A DNA stretch of 20,416 nucleotides from Ktedonobacterales bacterium (lineage in GTDB: Bacteria > Chloroflexota > Ktedonobacteria > Ktedonobacterales > JADMIN01): contig JANWHL010000061.1 of assembly GCA_025450405.1 (NCBI GenBank), forward strand, positions 1 through 20,416. Reading direction: 5' to 3'. Positions 13,707 to 20,416 of this stretch are shown here, one piece after another. The translations under genes and the position numbers were made by a program. Numbering within the stretch: the first letter of the stretch is position 1; the number at the start of each line of letters is the position of its first letter. Under the pieces are notes generated by a model. That model had not been told where the DNA came from. It worked only from the letters and a program-made list of their open reading frames with translations, and searched no databases.

Positions 13707-14217
13707 GTTCGTATGGCGACCCGCGTGAAGGAGCGCGCGCTGGTCGCGCCGGGCGTCCGCTGGACGGCCCATCGGCTTCAACCCAAGAGCGAGCGGGCGG
13801 TAGAAAGTAGCTCGAGACATCGGGCGCTGAGGAGCGTGCCGGACCAGGGCGGGCGGATCGGTGGGGGACGCATGCGGAATTGAAGTTCCGCGTGTCATCC
13901 TGAGCTTCGAGGGTGTCATGGGGACCGCAGCCATACGGGGCCAAGGGTCCAGCGACGGCTCAGACAGCGGGCGATTTTCGGGAGGGCCCTGGCTGGTGGG
14001 CGAGGTGGTCGAGCAAGGAGGCGCCCTGAAGGACGCGGCGAATCACCGACGCCATGATGATCAACGCCTCGGGCGCGGAGGGGTAGCGCGCGGACCGAGC
14101 GGCAATTAGGATCATGCCAAAGCTTGGTCAATCGTGGTGGTGGCCTGGGCGGTTGCAACCGCGGCTGGACGGCCTTCGGCCACGAAGTCCCCCGTTGAGG
14201 ATTACCCAGAAGCGGTA
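13707..14217. other. Intergenic region between nrdJ and dprA, no convincing gene
   Basis: These 511 bases separate two convergent genes. Around 13888-13905 the plus strand reads GTGTCATCCTGAGC, the start of a widespread dispersed intergenic repeat type, here degenerate and without its usual continuation. A minus-strand frame of 51 codons (14115-13960, starting 'MILIAARSARYPSAPEAL') has locally protein-like composition but no ribosome site or recognisable family. It could be a decayed gene fragment. Plus-strand frames in this stretch look spurious. Confidence 0.3.
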
Positions 14218-15717
14218 TCAATGGGAGCGGGCGTAGGTCATTGGGGCGTGCTGGCGCACCAGGCCCTTGAGCTCCAGCATCACCAGTGTGGCCGACACGT
14301 CGGCCACCGGTAGGCCGCTCGCGCGACAGAGCTCGTCCACGTGCAGCGGCTCGCTCGCCGCGCCCAGCAGCTCGATCAGCCGCGCCTCCGCGGCGTTCTC
14401 GGGCAGCGCGTCGCGGAGCTCCAGCCGCTGCTGCACGGGCACGAGGTGCAGGTTCAGCTCGGCCAGCACGTCCTCGGTCTCCAGCACGAGCTTGGCGCCA
14501 TCCTGGATCAGCTTGTTGGTCCCATAGCTGCCGCGCGCGGTGATGTTGCCCGGCACCGCCAGCACGTCGCGCCCCTGCTCGGCGGCGAAGCGCGTGGTGA
14601 TCAGCGCCCCGCTCGACGCCGGCGCCTCGGTCACCAGCACGGCCAGCGAGAGCCCGCTGATCAGCCGGTTGCGCGCGGGGAAATTGCCCGCCTCGGGCTG
14701 TGTGCCGGGGGCGAACTCCGTCACGATGGCGCCAGCCTCGACGATGCGCGCCGCCAACCGCTTGTTCTCCGGGGGATAGACGAGATCCGGCCCGCAGCCG
14801 AGCACCGCGATGGTGCGCCCACCCACCCCCAATGCCGCCTGGTGCGCGGCGGTATCCACCCCGCGCGCGAGCCCGCTGATGATAGTGATCCGCTGCGCCG
14901 CCAGCTCCCCCGCCAGGCGCTCCGTCACCTGTTTGCCATAGACCGAGACGCGGCGCGTGCCCACGACGGCAACCGCCCATTCGTCGTCGGGCAGCAGCCG
15001 CCCGCGCACGTAGAGCACCGGCGGCGGGAGGGCGATCTCGCGGAGCAGCTTCGGGTAGGCGGGGTGGGCGAGGGTGAGCGCCGCCACGCGCAGCCGGTCC
15101 AGCCGCTCCACCTCCCCCTCGGGGGTGATACGTGCCCGCTGCCGCGCCAGGGACGCCGCCGTGCGCTCATCCAGCCCAGCCGCGCGCCACTCGGTCGGTC
15201 CGGCCTCCCACGCCGCCCGCGCCGTGCGGAAGCGCGCCAGGAGCAGGGCGAAACGCGCCGGACCGATGCCCTTGACGCGATTGAAGGCGAGCCAGTAGGG
15301 CAGGTCGGGGTCGCGCCGCGAGTCGTCGTCCGCGTCCGTGGGGGGCAATGTGTCCGGATCGCGATAGCTGATCGCCAGCGGCGCGCGCCATTCTGTGCCT
15401 GGGTCTGTCGTGGGCGCGGAGAGCGTGGGGCCGGGCGATGCGCCGTCATCCGCTGGCAGCCCCAGCTGGGTCACGTTCTCGTCAAGGCGCTCGGCGATGC
15501 GCTCGTCGGGGCGTTCGGCAAGGCGCTCGTCGGGGCGTTCGGCAAGGCGCTCGCCGTCTCCCAGGGCGCCGTTCGACGCGGGGGCGTCCGGCGATGTGTT
15601 ATCTTGGTCCTCGGGATCAGCGCGCGGGGGGAAATCGGCGGTGTCGGCTGGATCGACCTGGTCGGCCGGATCGACGGGGCCGCTATAGACCGGGCGGCGT
15701 GGACCATGGCCTGGCAT
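14218..15717 (-). CDS. dprA: DNA processing protein DprA/Smf
   Basis: DprA binds incoming or exposed single-stranded DNA and loads RecA, chiefly during natural transformation. This 499-aa version has a disordered acidic N-terminus (1-138) with 8-aa repeats ('ERLAERPD', about 56-79). A helix-hairpin-helix/SAM-like part follows ('FNRVKGIGPARFALLLARF', 145-163), then the Rossmann-like core. The core shows 'VVGTRRVSVYG' (251-261), 'IISGLARGVDTAAHQAAL' (279-296), 'VLGCGPDLVYPPENK' (305-319), 'FPARNRLISGLS' (346-357), 'SSGALITTRFAAEQGRDVLA' (368-387) and 'VPGNI' (388-392). A C-terminal winged helix lies at about 443-489. The ATG at 15717 has GGGGGAG seven bases upstream and a promoter about 100 bases further up. 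The frame continues upstream to 16053, but that part lies across the promoter. Other competence genes are absent here. Confidence 0.93.
   Translation of the reverse strand: MPGHGPRRPVYSGPVDPADQVDPADTADFPPRADPEDQDNTSPDAPASNGALGDGERLAERPDERLAERPDERIAERLDENVTQLGLPADDGASPGPTLSAPTTDPGTEWRAPLAISYRDPDTLPPTDADDDSRRDPDLPYWLAFNRVKGIGPARFALLLARFRTARAAWEAGPTEWRAAGLDERTAASLARQRARITPEGEVERLDRLRVAALTLAHPAYPKLLREIALPPPVLYVRGRLLPDDEWAVAVVGTRRVSVYGKQVTERLAGELAAQRITIISGLARGVDTAAHQAALGVGGRTIAVLGCGPDLVYPPENKRLAARIVEAGAIVTEFAPGTQPEAGNFPARNRLISGLSLAVLVTEAPASSGALITTRFAAEQGRDVLAVPGNITARGSYGTNKLIQDGAKLVLETEDVLAELNLHLVPVQQRLELRDALPENAAEARLIELLGAASEPLHVDELCRASGLPVADVSATLVMLELKGLVRQHAPMTYARSH
15499..15546. repeat. 24-bp tandem repeat inside dprA
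   Basis: Two exact copies of a 24-base unit beginning GCGCTCGTCGGGGCGTTCGG lie at 15499-15522 and 15523-15546. They are flanked by a partial copy on each side (around 15487-15498 and 15547-15553). The unit is a multiple of three and, read on the minus strand, encodes the octapeptide 'ERLAERPD' in the disordered N-terminal extension of DprA, so changes in copy number keep the frame. Confidence 0.75.
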
Positions 15718-15823
15718 CGCGCGTCTCCCCCTCAGCGGTGCGGCGTGAAGACTCCGTAGCGGCTCGTACGGCTCGCCGAGCTCATGCCCGGCGGCCAGTC
15801 GTATCGAGCGGGCCGTATGCCGC

Positions 15824-15852
15824 ATGATACTCGCCCGCGCCGAGGAGCGCAA
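15824..15852 (-). promoter_or_regulatory. Predicted dprA promoter
   Basis: On the minus strand, TTGCGC (15852-15847) and TATCAT (15829-15824) are separated by exactly 17 bases; the -10 matches consensus at 5 of 6 positions. Transcription would start near 15817 with a leader of about 100 bases. This supports the ATG at 15717 over the ATG at 15825 and the more distant starts, which would lie at or upstream of the promoter. Confidence 0.5.
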
Positions 15853-16028
15853 GCCACCTGGACGGCGCGGCGATGGCGCATTAGCGACGCCCTGTCCGCA
15901 TGAAGCGGGGGGAGTAGGCGATGGGACTGGCACGGAACTTGAACCTCGTATGCCGGCGAGCTCGATTGAACTGGGCCGTGACTGGGCGCGCGCGACGCGT
16001 GGACGCGACGCGTGGAGAGGGGCATACC

Positions 16029-17222
16029 ATGGCTTCGACCGCGGGATATCCACTGGACCAGCGGGGACGCGCCGCGCCGTCGCGGCGGCGAGAGAGCATG
16101 ATCTCTAGGGCGCGGACGGGCGCTAAACCGGCGCTCAACTTCTGGTCGAAGGTGAGCAACGATTGGGTGTTCAATCTCTCGGGCATGCTGGCCTACAACA
16201 TCCTGATGTCGCTCTTCCCGATCCTGCTCGTTCTGCTCGCGGTGGCTGGCTTCATCCTCGGCGCGCTCGCCCCGGCGCAGGCGGACGCGCTGCGCGGCCA
16301 GCTGAGCGGCGCGCTACCGGGTGGCAGTCAGTTGGTCGGGGCCATTTACCGGCAGCTGAGCGACAGCGCGGGCGTTCTGCTCGTGGTCGGCATTGTCACC
16401 GCCGCCTTCACCGGGTCGCGACTGTTCATCGCCATCGAGAATTGTCTGGCGGTGGTGTTCCGGCTGCGGACGCGCGACTTCCTACATCAGAACCTGATGG
16501 CGTTCGGCATGCTGCTGATCTACGCCGTCCTCTTCCCGGTGCTCTCGCTCAGCACGATGGTGCCGGCCGCCATCGTGGGGCTGGCTGGACCGCTCCAGGG
16601 CAGTGGGCTCGCCCATTTCCTGATCTGGCTCGCGGGCATTGGCCTCTCGGTCGTCGTCGCCTTCGTCTTCTTCGGCGTCATCTACGTCGTCGTGCCGGCG
16701 CGGCAGGTGCGCTGGGGCGAGGTGTGGAAGGGCACGCTGGTGGCCGCGGCCCTGCTCGTGCTCTACAACCTGCTCTTCCCCCTCTATGAGTCGCTCTTCC
16801 TGCACCCGCGGAACTATGGGTCATTGGCCGGGTTCGCGATCGTCATTCTGGTCTATCTCTACTATGTCGGGTTCATCCTGCTGATCGGGGCCGAGGTGAA
16901 CTCCTGGGCCGTCGGCCAGCGACAGACTGACGGCGACATTCCCGCGCTGCTGCACGAAATGCAGGCGCACGGCACTACGCGCGGCGTCGCGGGTCCCACC
17001 GCCGGCATGCCACGAGAGGATCTGCAGGGCGGCAAGGGCGCCGCCGCGAAAGCCACCACCGAGGCGGCCATCGAGCACGCCCGCACGGACCACCGGGCCA
17101 ACACGCGGCCATCCGAGGCCGCTGACGCCCGTGGAGATGCGCATGACGACCCGCGGGGAGAGGCCATCAGGGACGCCCGCGGCGACGCCGGACCGGCCGC
17201 TGCGCCCCGCGCGACGGCATGA
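16029..17222 (+). CDS. YihY/BrkB-family integral membrane protein
   Basis: This 397-aa membrane protein belongs to the YihY/virulence factor BrkB family (once annotated as 'ribonuclease BN', which is wrong for this family). The exact function is not established. A short basic N-terminus is followed by about six hydrophobic segments at roughly 48-78, 113-130, 150-172, 186-213, 226-245 and 255-278. Family-typical sequence includes 'LAYNILMSLFPILLVLLAV' (54-72), 'TGSRLFIAIENCLAVVF' (128-144) and the 'YLYYVGFILLIGAEVN' helix (266-281). The C-terminal tail (about 285-397) is hydrophilic and probably disordered. The ATG at 16029 is preceded by GGAGAGGGG six bases away; the frame is open back to 15921 without a good start. 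The gene is divergent from dprA; its own promoter was not clearly identified. Confidence 0.88.
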   Translation: MASTAGYPLDQRGRAAPSRRRESMISRARTGAKPALNFWSKVSNDWVFNLSGMLAYNILMSLFPILLVLLAVAGFILGALAPAQADALRGQLSGALPGGSQLVGAIYRQLSDSAGVLLVVGIVTAAFTGSRLFIAIENCLAVVFRLRTRDFLHQNLMAFGMLLIYAVLFPVLSLSTMVPAAIVGLAGPLQGSGLAHFLIWLAGIGLSVVVAFVFFGVIYVVVPARQVRWGEVWKGTLVAAALLVLYNLLFPLYESLFLHPRNYGSLAGFAIVILVYLYYVGFILLIGAEVNSWAVGQRQTDGDIPALLHEMQAHGTTRGVAGPTAGMPREDLQGGKGAAAKATTEAAIEHARTDHRANTRPSEAADARGDAHDDPRGEAIRDARGDAGPAAAPRATA

Positions 17223-17233
17223 TGGCCGCTCGT

Positions 17234-17272
17234 GAGCGCGGTTGGGGAGCGCGGTTGGGGAGCGCGGTCGGT
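17234..17272 (+). repeat. 13-bp tandem repeat, three copies
   Basis: GAGCGCGGTTGGG occurs at 17234-17246 and 17247-17259. A third, diverged copy (GAGCGCGGTCGGT) lies at 17260-17272. The array lies between the BrkB-family gene and the J-domain gene, and its last bases run into the predicted -35 element of the latter. It may be a chance slippage product or a regulator-binding array. Confidence 0.6.
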
Positions 17273-17299
17273 GACCATCAGCCTAGGCGGTGATACACT
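17271..17299 (+). promoter_or_regulatory. Predicted promoter of the J-domain/metallopeptidase gene
   Basis: GTGACC (17271-17276) and TACACT (17294-17299) are separated by exactly 17 bases, each with 4 of 6 consensus matches. TGA at 17291-17293 gives the TGn of an extended -10 element. Transcription would start near 17306, about 75 bases before the ATG at 17380. The -35 overlaps the end of the 13-bp tandem repeat. Confidence 0.45.
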
Positions 17300-17379
17300 G
17301 CCCGGAGAGCGGGGAGATTCCCTCGCGCCCATATCCAACGACCTGCCGCCTGACGGGCGCGCCGCCGGAGTGACATCCC

Positions 17380-18537
17380 ATGCCTGACGGGCCGACGCGC
17401 GGAGACCCCGCCGAGGATCCCTTCGATCGGGACGCCGGCCCCGCGCACGAGCCGGACTATTACGCGGTGCTCGGACTGATGCCCGAGTCCGGCCACGATG
17501 ACGTTCGTCGCGCCTATCACCGGCTGGCCAAGCTCTGGCACCCCGACCGGTATACCGGCGACGCGCCGGAGCTGCGCGCCCGGGCCGAGCGGCGCATGCG
17601 CGCGCTGACCGCCGCGTACGGTGTTCTGGGCGATCCGCGGCTTCGCTGGGAGTATGATACCCGGCGCGGCTACGCCGAGCCCGTGTTCGCTCCCTGGCGG
17701 GGCTCCGGGATGCGCGCCACATACGCGCGCGGCGGCACTGGCGGCATCCCCCGCGACGGCGTGTGGTCACGCGGCGGGATCGCCAAGGAGGAGACCGGCG
17801 GTGACCCCAATGGGGCGGGGTGGTTTGTCGGCATGCTGGGGCTGATCCTCTGCCTCGGATCGCTGATCGCGACTCTCCAAACCGGCGGCGGACCCGGATC
17901 GTACATCGGCATCGTGGCCGCGGTCCTGTTCGGCGCGCTGGCCTTCTGGTCCTTCTCGGCGGGCTCGGCACCCGCGCGGCTGGCCGCCGAATGGCTGGAG
18001 GGCGATCCCACACCGCGCCCTGGGGCGCGCTGGTCGCGCTACGACTTCGCCGCGGCGGCCGCTTCCGCGTCGCGGTCGTCAACCAGCTCGTCATCCAGTA
18101 CTCCGAGTGGGGCGCCGGAAGCTGGTGGGGGCGGCGAGGACGCGGAACCCTCGGCGGCGAGCACCCCGCCGACGCTGGATGCCGACACGTTCGACCGACT
18201 GGTGGCGGAGGCGCTGGCGGCGGTGCCGCCCGAGTTCGCGCCGTATATGGCCAACATCGTCGTCGAGGTGCGGCCAGAGCCAACCGCCGAGGAACGGCGG
18301 ATTCTCGACGTGCGTGAGGGTGGGCTGCTGCTCGGCCTGTATCGGGGCGTGAGCCTGTCGCGCCGCGGGGTGGGGGGCGTCGCGCCCGAGGAGATCGCGA
18401 TCTTCCAGGGGCCGATCGAGCGCTATTGCGGCGGCGATGCCGCGCGGATCCGCGAGCAGGTGCGGCGGACGGTGCTCCACGAGCTGGCGCACCACTTCGG
18501 CATCGATCACGACCAGATGCCCGACTGGATCCGCTGA
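17380..18537 (+). CDS. J-domain / two-TM / zincin-like metallopeptidase fusion
   Basis: This 385-aa protein joins two domains usually found apart. Residues 26-94 form a J-domain: 'DYYAVLGLMPESGHDDVRRA', the HPD motif (54-56, 'KLWHPDRY') and 'LTAAYGVLGDPRLRWEYD', able in principle to stimulate a DnaK/Hsp70 ATPase. A Gly-rich linker leads to two TM helices (about 147-167 and 174-194), then a Ser/Gly/Ala-rich low-complexity linker (224-265). Residues 268-385 match the minimal metallopeptidase family PF06262 (DUF1025): 'FDRLVAEALAAVPPEFAPYM', 'GLLLGLYRGVSLSRRG', 'IAIFQGPIERYC' and the zinc site 'TVLHELAHHFGIDH' (H367, E368, H371). With two TM helices both ends would lie in the cytoplasm. GGAG nine bases upstream supports the ATG. 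The protein ends 'PDWIR' inside the first unit of a tandem repeat. A role in membrane-protein quality control is inference. Confidence 0.85.
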   Translation: MPDGPTRGDPAEDPFDRDAGPAHEPDYYAVLGLMPESGHDDVRRAYHRLAKLWHPDRYTGDAPELRARAERRMRALTAAYGVLGDPRLRWEYDTRRGYAEPVFAPWRGSGMRATYARGGTGGIPRDGVWSRGGIAKEETGGDPNGAGWFVGMLGLILCLGSLIATLQTGGGPGSYIGIVAAVLFGALAFWSFSAGSAPARLAAEWLEGDPTPRPGARWSRYDFAAAAASASRSSTSSSSSTPSGAPEAGGGGEDAEPSAASTPPTLDADTFDRLVAEALAAVPPEFAPYMANIVVEVRPEPTAEERRILDVREGGLLLGLYRGVSLSRRGVGGVAPEEIAIFQGPIERYCGGDAARIREQVRRTVLHELAHHFGIDHDQMPDWIR

Positions 18538-18615
18538 CACTGGATCCGCTGACACTGGATCCGCTGACACTGGATCCGCTGACACTGGATCCGCTGACAC
18601 TGGATCCGCTGACAC
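18526..18615 (+). repeat. 15-bp tandem repeat, six identical copies, overlapping a stop codon
   Basis: TGGATCCGCTGACAC is repeated six times without a mismatch (18526-18615). The first copy is the last codons of the J-domain/metallopeptidase gene, TGG ATC CGC TGA, plus CAC. Because 15 is a multiple of three, every following copy places another in-frame TGA behind the real stop. Identity of all copies points to recent expansion by slippage or unequal exchange. There are no spacers, so it is not CRISPR. Confidence 0.95.
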
Positions 18616-18666
18616 GTGTGGTGGCCGCGGCGAGTGACGCGTGCCGCGCAGGGTGAATGCGCCGAC

Positions 18667-18696
18667 CTGGCACGCGCTGTGCTACCGAGGTATACT
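18667..18696 (+). promoter_or_regulatory. Possible promoter in the convergent intergenic region
   Basis: CTGGCA (18667-18672) and TATACT (18691-18696) are separated by 18 bases on the plus strand, in a region with no plus-strand gene to its right. If used, it would make a short RNA of about 110 bases ending at the strong hairpin 18767-18810. This is weak evidence; the AT-rich TATACT could be coincidental. Confidence 0.2.
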
Positions 18697-18766
18697 TGTC
18701 TATATCGCGGGTTGAACATTGCTGTGCCTGACCCACACGGCCCAACCGACGCGACAGACGATCCAG

Positions 18767-18810
18767 CGGAAGCGCCCCGCCAGTCAGCCACGACCGGCGG
18801 GGCGCTTCCG
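18767..18810. terminator. Strong inverted repeat between convergent genes, probable bidirectional terminator
   Basis: Perfect 15-base arms, CGGAAGCGCCCCGCC (18767-18781) and GGCGGGGCGCTTCCG (18796-18810), enclose a 14-base loop. The hairpin begins 13 bases past the stop codon of the minus-strand glycosyltransferase and lies downstream of the plus-strand J-domain gene. Neither side has a U-tract. Its position between two converging genes supports a termination or 3'-end protection role. Confidence 0.55.
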
Positions 18811-18823
18811 TGCGCCGCGCTCG

Positions 18824-20416
18824 CTATCCACCCCTGGGAAGCGTAGTGGTCCTGGGAGACAGTGTGGCGTCTCCGGTCGCCGGCCGCTCGTACACGGTGT
18901 ATTGGCCGCGCCGGTAGACGGCGGGCCAGGTCTCCACGGCGCGCAGCAGTGCGGGCATGCCATCCACCTGGCCAGGCGCGGCAAGCTGGCGCGCCAGGTT
19001 GTCCACGATGACGAAGCGCACGTGGTTGGGCGCGACATCGAAGGCCCAGCGGGCCGGCCCCAGCCCCGCGGGATAGAACGCCGCCGTCTGACCGGAGAAT
19101 GCCAGCGCCTGGAGGATGTCGGCGGCGTAGATGGTCCGCGGCTGACCGCGTGCGTCGTTGGGCTGGTCGAGCATCCACACCACTTGCGGCGAGCCGAGCG
19201 TGACATCGCCGGGCCGGGCGTGGGCCAGCACGTACGCCGCCGCTGCCTGGGCGTCGCCGGGTGTCCCCAGGAAGCCATCCTCGCGTGTGGTGAGGGTGGT
19301 GGCCAGGCCGAAGCCATCCCCGGCCAGCGCGATCGCCAGCGGCGACACCACCACGACGAAGACCAGTAGCGCCGCCGCCAGGTTGCGCGCCCGCCGCGCT
19401 GGCCCCCCAGGCATCCGCCACCACGGCCCCACTCGCCCTGGCCGTCCCACCACGCGGTCTCGACTCCCCTCGCCCCGTGGGAGAAGGGCCGCGAGTGAGG
19501 TCTCTCCACGCTGTCCCTCTGTGTCCTCAGTGGTTTCATCCGTCCCCTCTCCCATCGCAACAGGGGAGGGGCTGGGGGAGGGGGAACCCGCCGCCCACGC
19601 GTAGAGGCGGCGCACCGCCGCGTCCAGCGCCACACCAGCCCCCAGCGCCAGCAGCGGCAGGAGCGGCACGGCGGTGTGAAACGAGAGGTCCACCGCGCGC
19701 ACCTTGAGCACCACCAGGCCCACCACGCCGGTCGCCACCAGCAAGACCGTCCGCCGGCGCCGGTCGCGGACCAGGAGCAGTCCCGCCACGCCGACCACCA
19801 GCCAGGGGTCCAGGGTGATGAAGCGGTAGTAGTTGACCAGCAAGTTGACCAGTTGGAGCGCCAAGTTGCCGCCAGCGGCGCGGCCGAACGTGTCGCCGGC
19901 GTCGGCCACGAAAACACTCGGCGCGGCGGCCAGACACGCCAGCAGTCCCAGCACTGGGACACCCAGCGCGACGGCCAGGGCGGGGACGAGATCGCGCCGG
20001 CGCACCCAGAGCGCCGCCAGCGCCACGGACAGCACCAGCGCGACGCCCTCGTAGTCGCTGAGCGTGGCCACGCCGGCCAGCAGCGCCGCGAGCAGCAGCC
20101 AGCCGCGGCCGCGGGTGGCGGCATAGTGGTCGAGCGCCCAGACGCAGAGCAGCACGAGCGGCATCAGGGCGGCGTAGCTGTAGCCCCAGCGCGTGTTGGC
20201 CAAGAAGATCGGCGCCGCCGTAAACGCGAGGCCCGCCCAGAGCGCGGGACCGGTCCCCACGAGGCGCCGCCCGCAGCCCAGCACGGCGGCGCAGGTCAGC
20301 ACCGCATAGACGGCGACCAGACCCCGTATCGCCCCCATGCCGTAGCCGAAGACGCGGATCACCAGCGCCAACTGGAGGGAGAATAGGGGCGGGTGCTGCG
20401 CGAAATCCTGGGTCAG
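18824..20416 (-). CDS. GT-C type membrane glycosyltransferase, 5' end outside the window
   Basis: The visible part is 530 aa, open without a start to the right edge of the window. The first visible residues, 'LTQDFAQHPPLFSLQLALV', contain the D-x-x-x-HPPL element that follows the first luminal loop in ArnT/GT39-like polyprenyl-phosphate-sugar glycosyltransferases. The true start therefore lies beyond base 20416. About ten hydrophobic segments follow, then a TM helix ('AAALLVFVVVVSPLAIAL') and an exported C-terminal domain that includes 'AAAAYVLAHARPGDVTLGS' and 'VRFVIVDNLARQLAAPG'. Such enzymes move a sugar from a lipid carrier to a lipid or protein on the outer face of the membrane; donor and acceptor cannot be read from sequence. 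A loop of about 50 residues ('SPSPSPSPVAMGEGTDETTE' onward) is encoded by a dispersed DNA repeat. It converges with the J-domain gene. Confidence 0.8.
   Translation of the reverse strand: MTQDFAQHPPLFSLQLALVIRVFGYGMGAIRGLVAVYAVLTCAAVLGCGRRLVGTGPALWAGLAFTAAPIFLANTRWGYSYAALMPLVLLCVWALDHYAATRGRGWLLLAALLAGVATLSDYEGVALVLSVALAALWVRRRDLVPALAVALGVPVLGLLACLAAAPSVFVADAGDTFGRAAGGNLALQLVNLLVNYYRFITLDPWLVVGVAGLLLVRDRRRRTVLLVATGVVGLVVLKVRAVDLSFHTAVPLLPLLALGAGVALDAAVRRLYAWAAGSPSPSPSPVAMGEGTDETTEDTEGQRGETSLAALLPRGEGSRDRVVGRPGRVGPWWRMPGGPARRARNLAAALLVFVVVVSPLAIALAGDGFGLATTLTTREDGFLGTPGDAQAAAAYVLAHARPGDVTLGSPQVVWMLDQPNDARGQPRTIYAADILQALAFSGQTAAFYPAGLGPARWAFDVAPNHVRFVIVDNLARQLAAPGQVDGMPALLRAVETWPAVYRRGQYTVYERPATGDATLSPRTTTLPRGG
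19461..19589. repeat. Dispersed-repeat-like insertion inside the glycosyltransferase gene
   Basis: The segment combines pieces typical of intergenic repeats in large GC-rich genomes. These are CTCGCCCCGTGGGAGAAGGG (from 19470), TGTGTCCTCAGTGGTTTCATC-like sequence (about 19520-19540), and a C-rich/G-rich inverted pair (CCCCTCTCCC ... AGGGGAGGGG, about 19543-19570) followed by a run of G-rich sequence. Within this gene it stays in frame and encodes a hydrophilic loop between membrane segments. A known name for the element cannot be assigned from sequence alone. Confidence 0.55.

Noticed and set aside
14341..15759. 472-codon plus-strand frame opposite dprA
   Set aside because: It is a shadow frame; the minus strand has all DprA motifs in order.
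15921..16028. N-terminal extension of the BrkB-family protein
   Set aside because: The frame is open, but the ATG at 16029 has a strong ribosome site and gives the usual family N-terminus.
18526..18615. CRISPR array
   Set aside because: The six 15-bp copies are directly adjacent with no spacers, and there are no cas genes; the Cas4-like domain at 5.9-7.1 kb is fused to a helicase.
16862..18745. 627-codon minus-strand frame opposite the BrkB-family and J-domain genes
   Set aside because: It is Arg/Pro/Ser-rich and reads the 15-bp repeat as 'SGSSV' units; it spans two real plus-strand genes and their promoter.

Overview
The window is a GC-rich (about 70 %) bacterial chromosome segment. Several features suggest Chloroflexota, possibly a Thermomicrobia-like lineage. 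These are the extracytoplasmic repeats of the 'MVSPTEGWAVG' type, the minimal zincin metallopeptidase (PF06262-like), a class II B12-dependent ribonucleotide reductase carrying inteins, a KGG stress protein, and dispersed non-coding repeats that read as 'TTEDTEGQ' when translated. This placement is inference; there is no rRNA or other phylogenetic marker in the window.

Layout. 1-0.7 kb: a small KGG-repeat protein (+) converges on a sigma/anti-sigma pair. 0.7-2.8 kb: an ECF-type sigma factor (-), translationally coupled through an ATGA overlap to a membrane protein with a short cytoplasmic domain, one TM helix and a beta-propeller-like sensor domain. 3.0-3.6 kb: a two-HTH DNA-binding protein (-) with a recognisable promoter. 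4.0-4.4 kb: an unrecognised 132-aa protein (+). 4.4-7.8 kb: a 1124-aa Dna2-like fusion of a Cas4/RecB-type iron-sulfur nuclease and a superfamily 1 helicase (-). 8.3-13.6 kb: nrdJ (+), whose 1775-aa precursor contains two LAGLIDADG inteins and splices to 884 aa. Its promoter overlaps sites resembling NrdR boxes. 14.2-15.7 kb: dprA (-). 16.0-17.2 kb: a YihY/BrkB-family membrane protein (+). 17.4-18.5 kb: a J-domain/two-TM/zincin fusion (+) that ends inside a six-copy 15-bp tandem repeat. 18.8-20.4 kb: a GT-C type membrane glycosyltransferase (-) that runs off the right edge and carries an in-frame dispersed-repeat insertion.

The centre of the window is a DNA-metabolism neighbourhood: nuclease-helicase, dNTP synthesis, and DprA for single-stranded DNA handling. 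These genes have separate promoters and are mostly divergent or convergent, so they are not one operon. The only clear operon is the sigma/anti-sigma pair. No tRNA, rRNA, CRISPR array, complete insertion sequence or prophage was seen. The most notable items are the double-intein nrdJ, with one intein directly in front of the radical cysteine and a non-canonical A-N C-terminus, the J-domain-metallopeptidase fusion, and the repeat expansion that multiplies that gene's stop codon.
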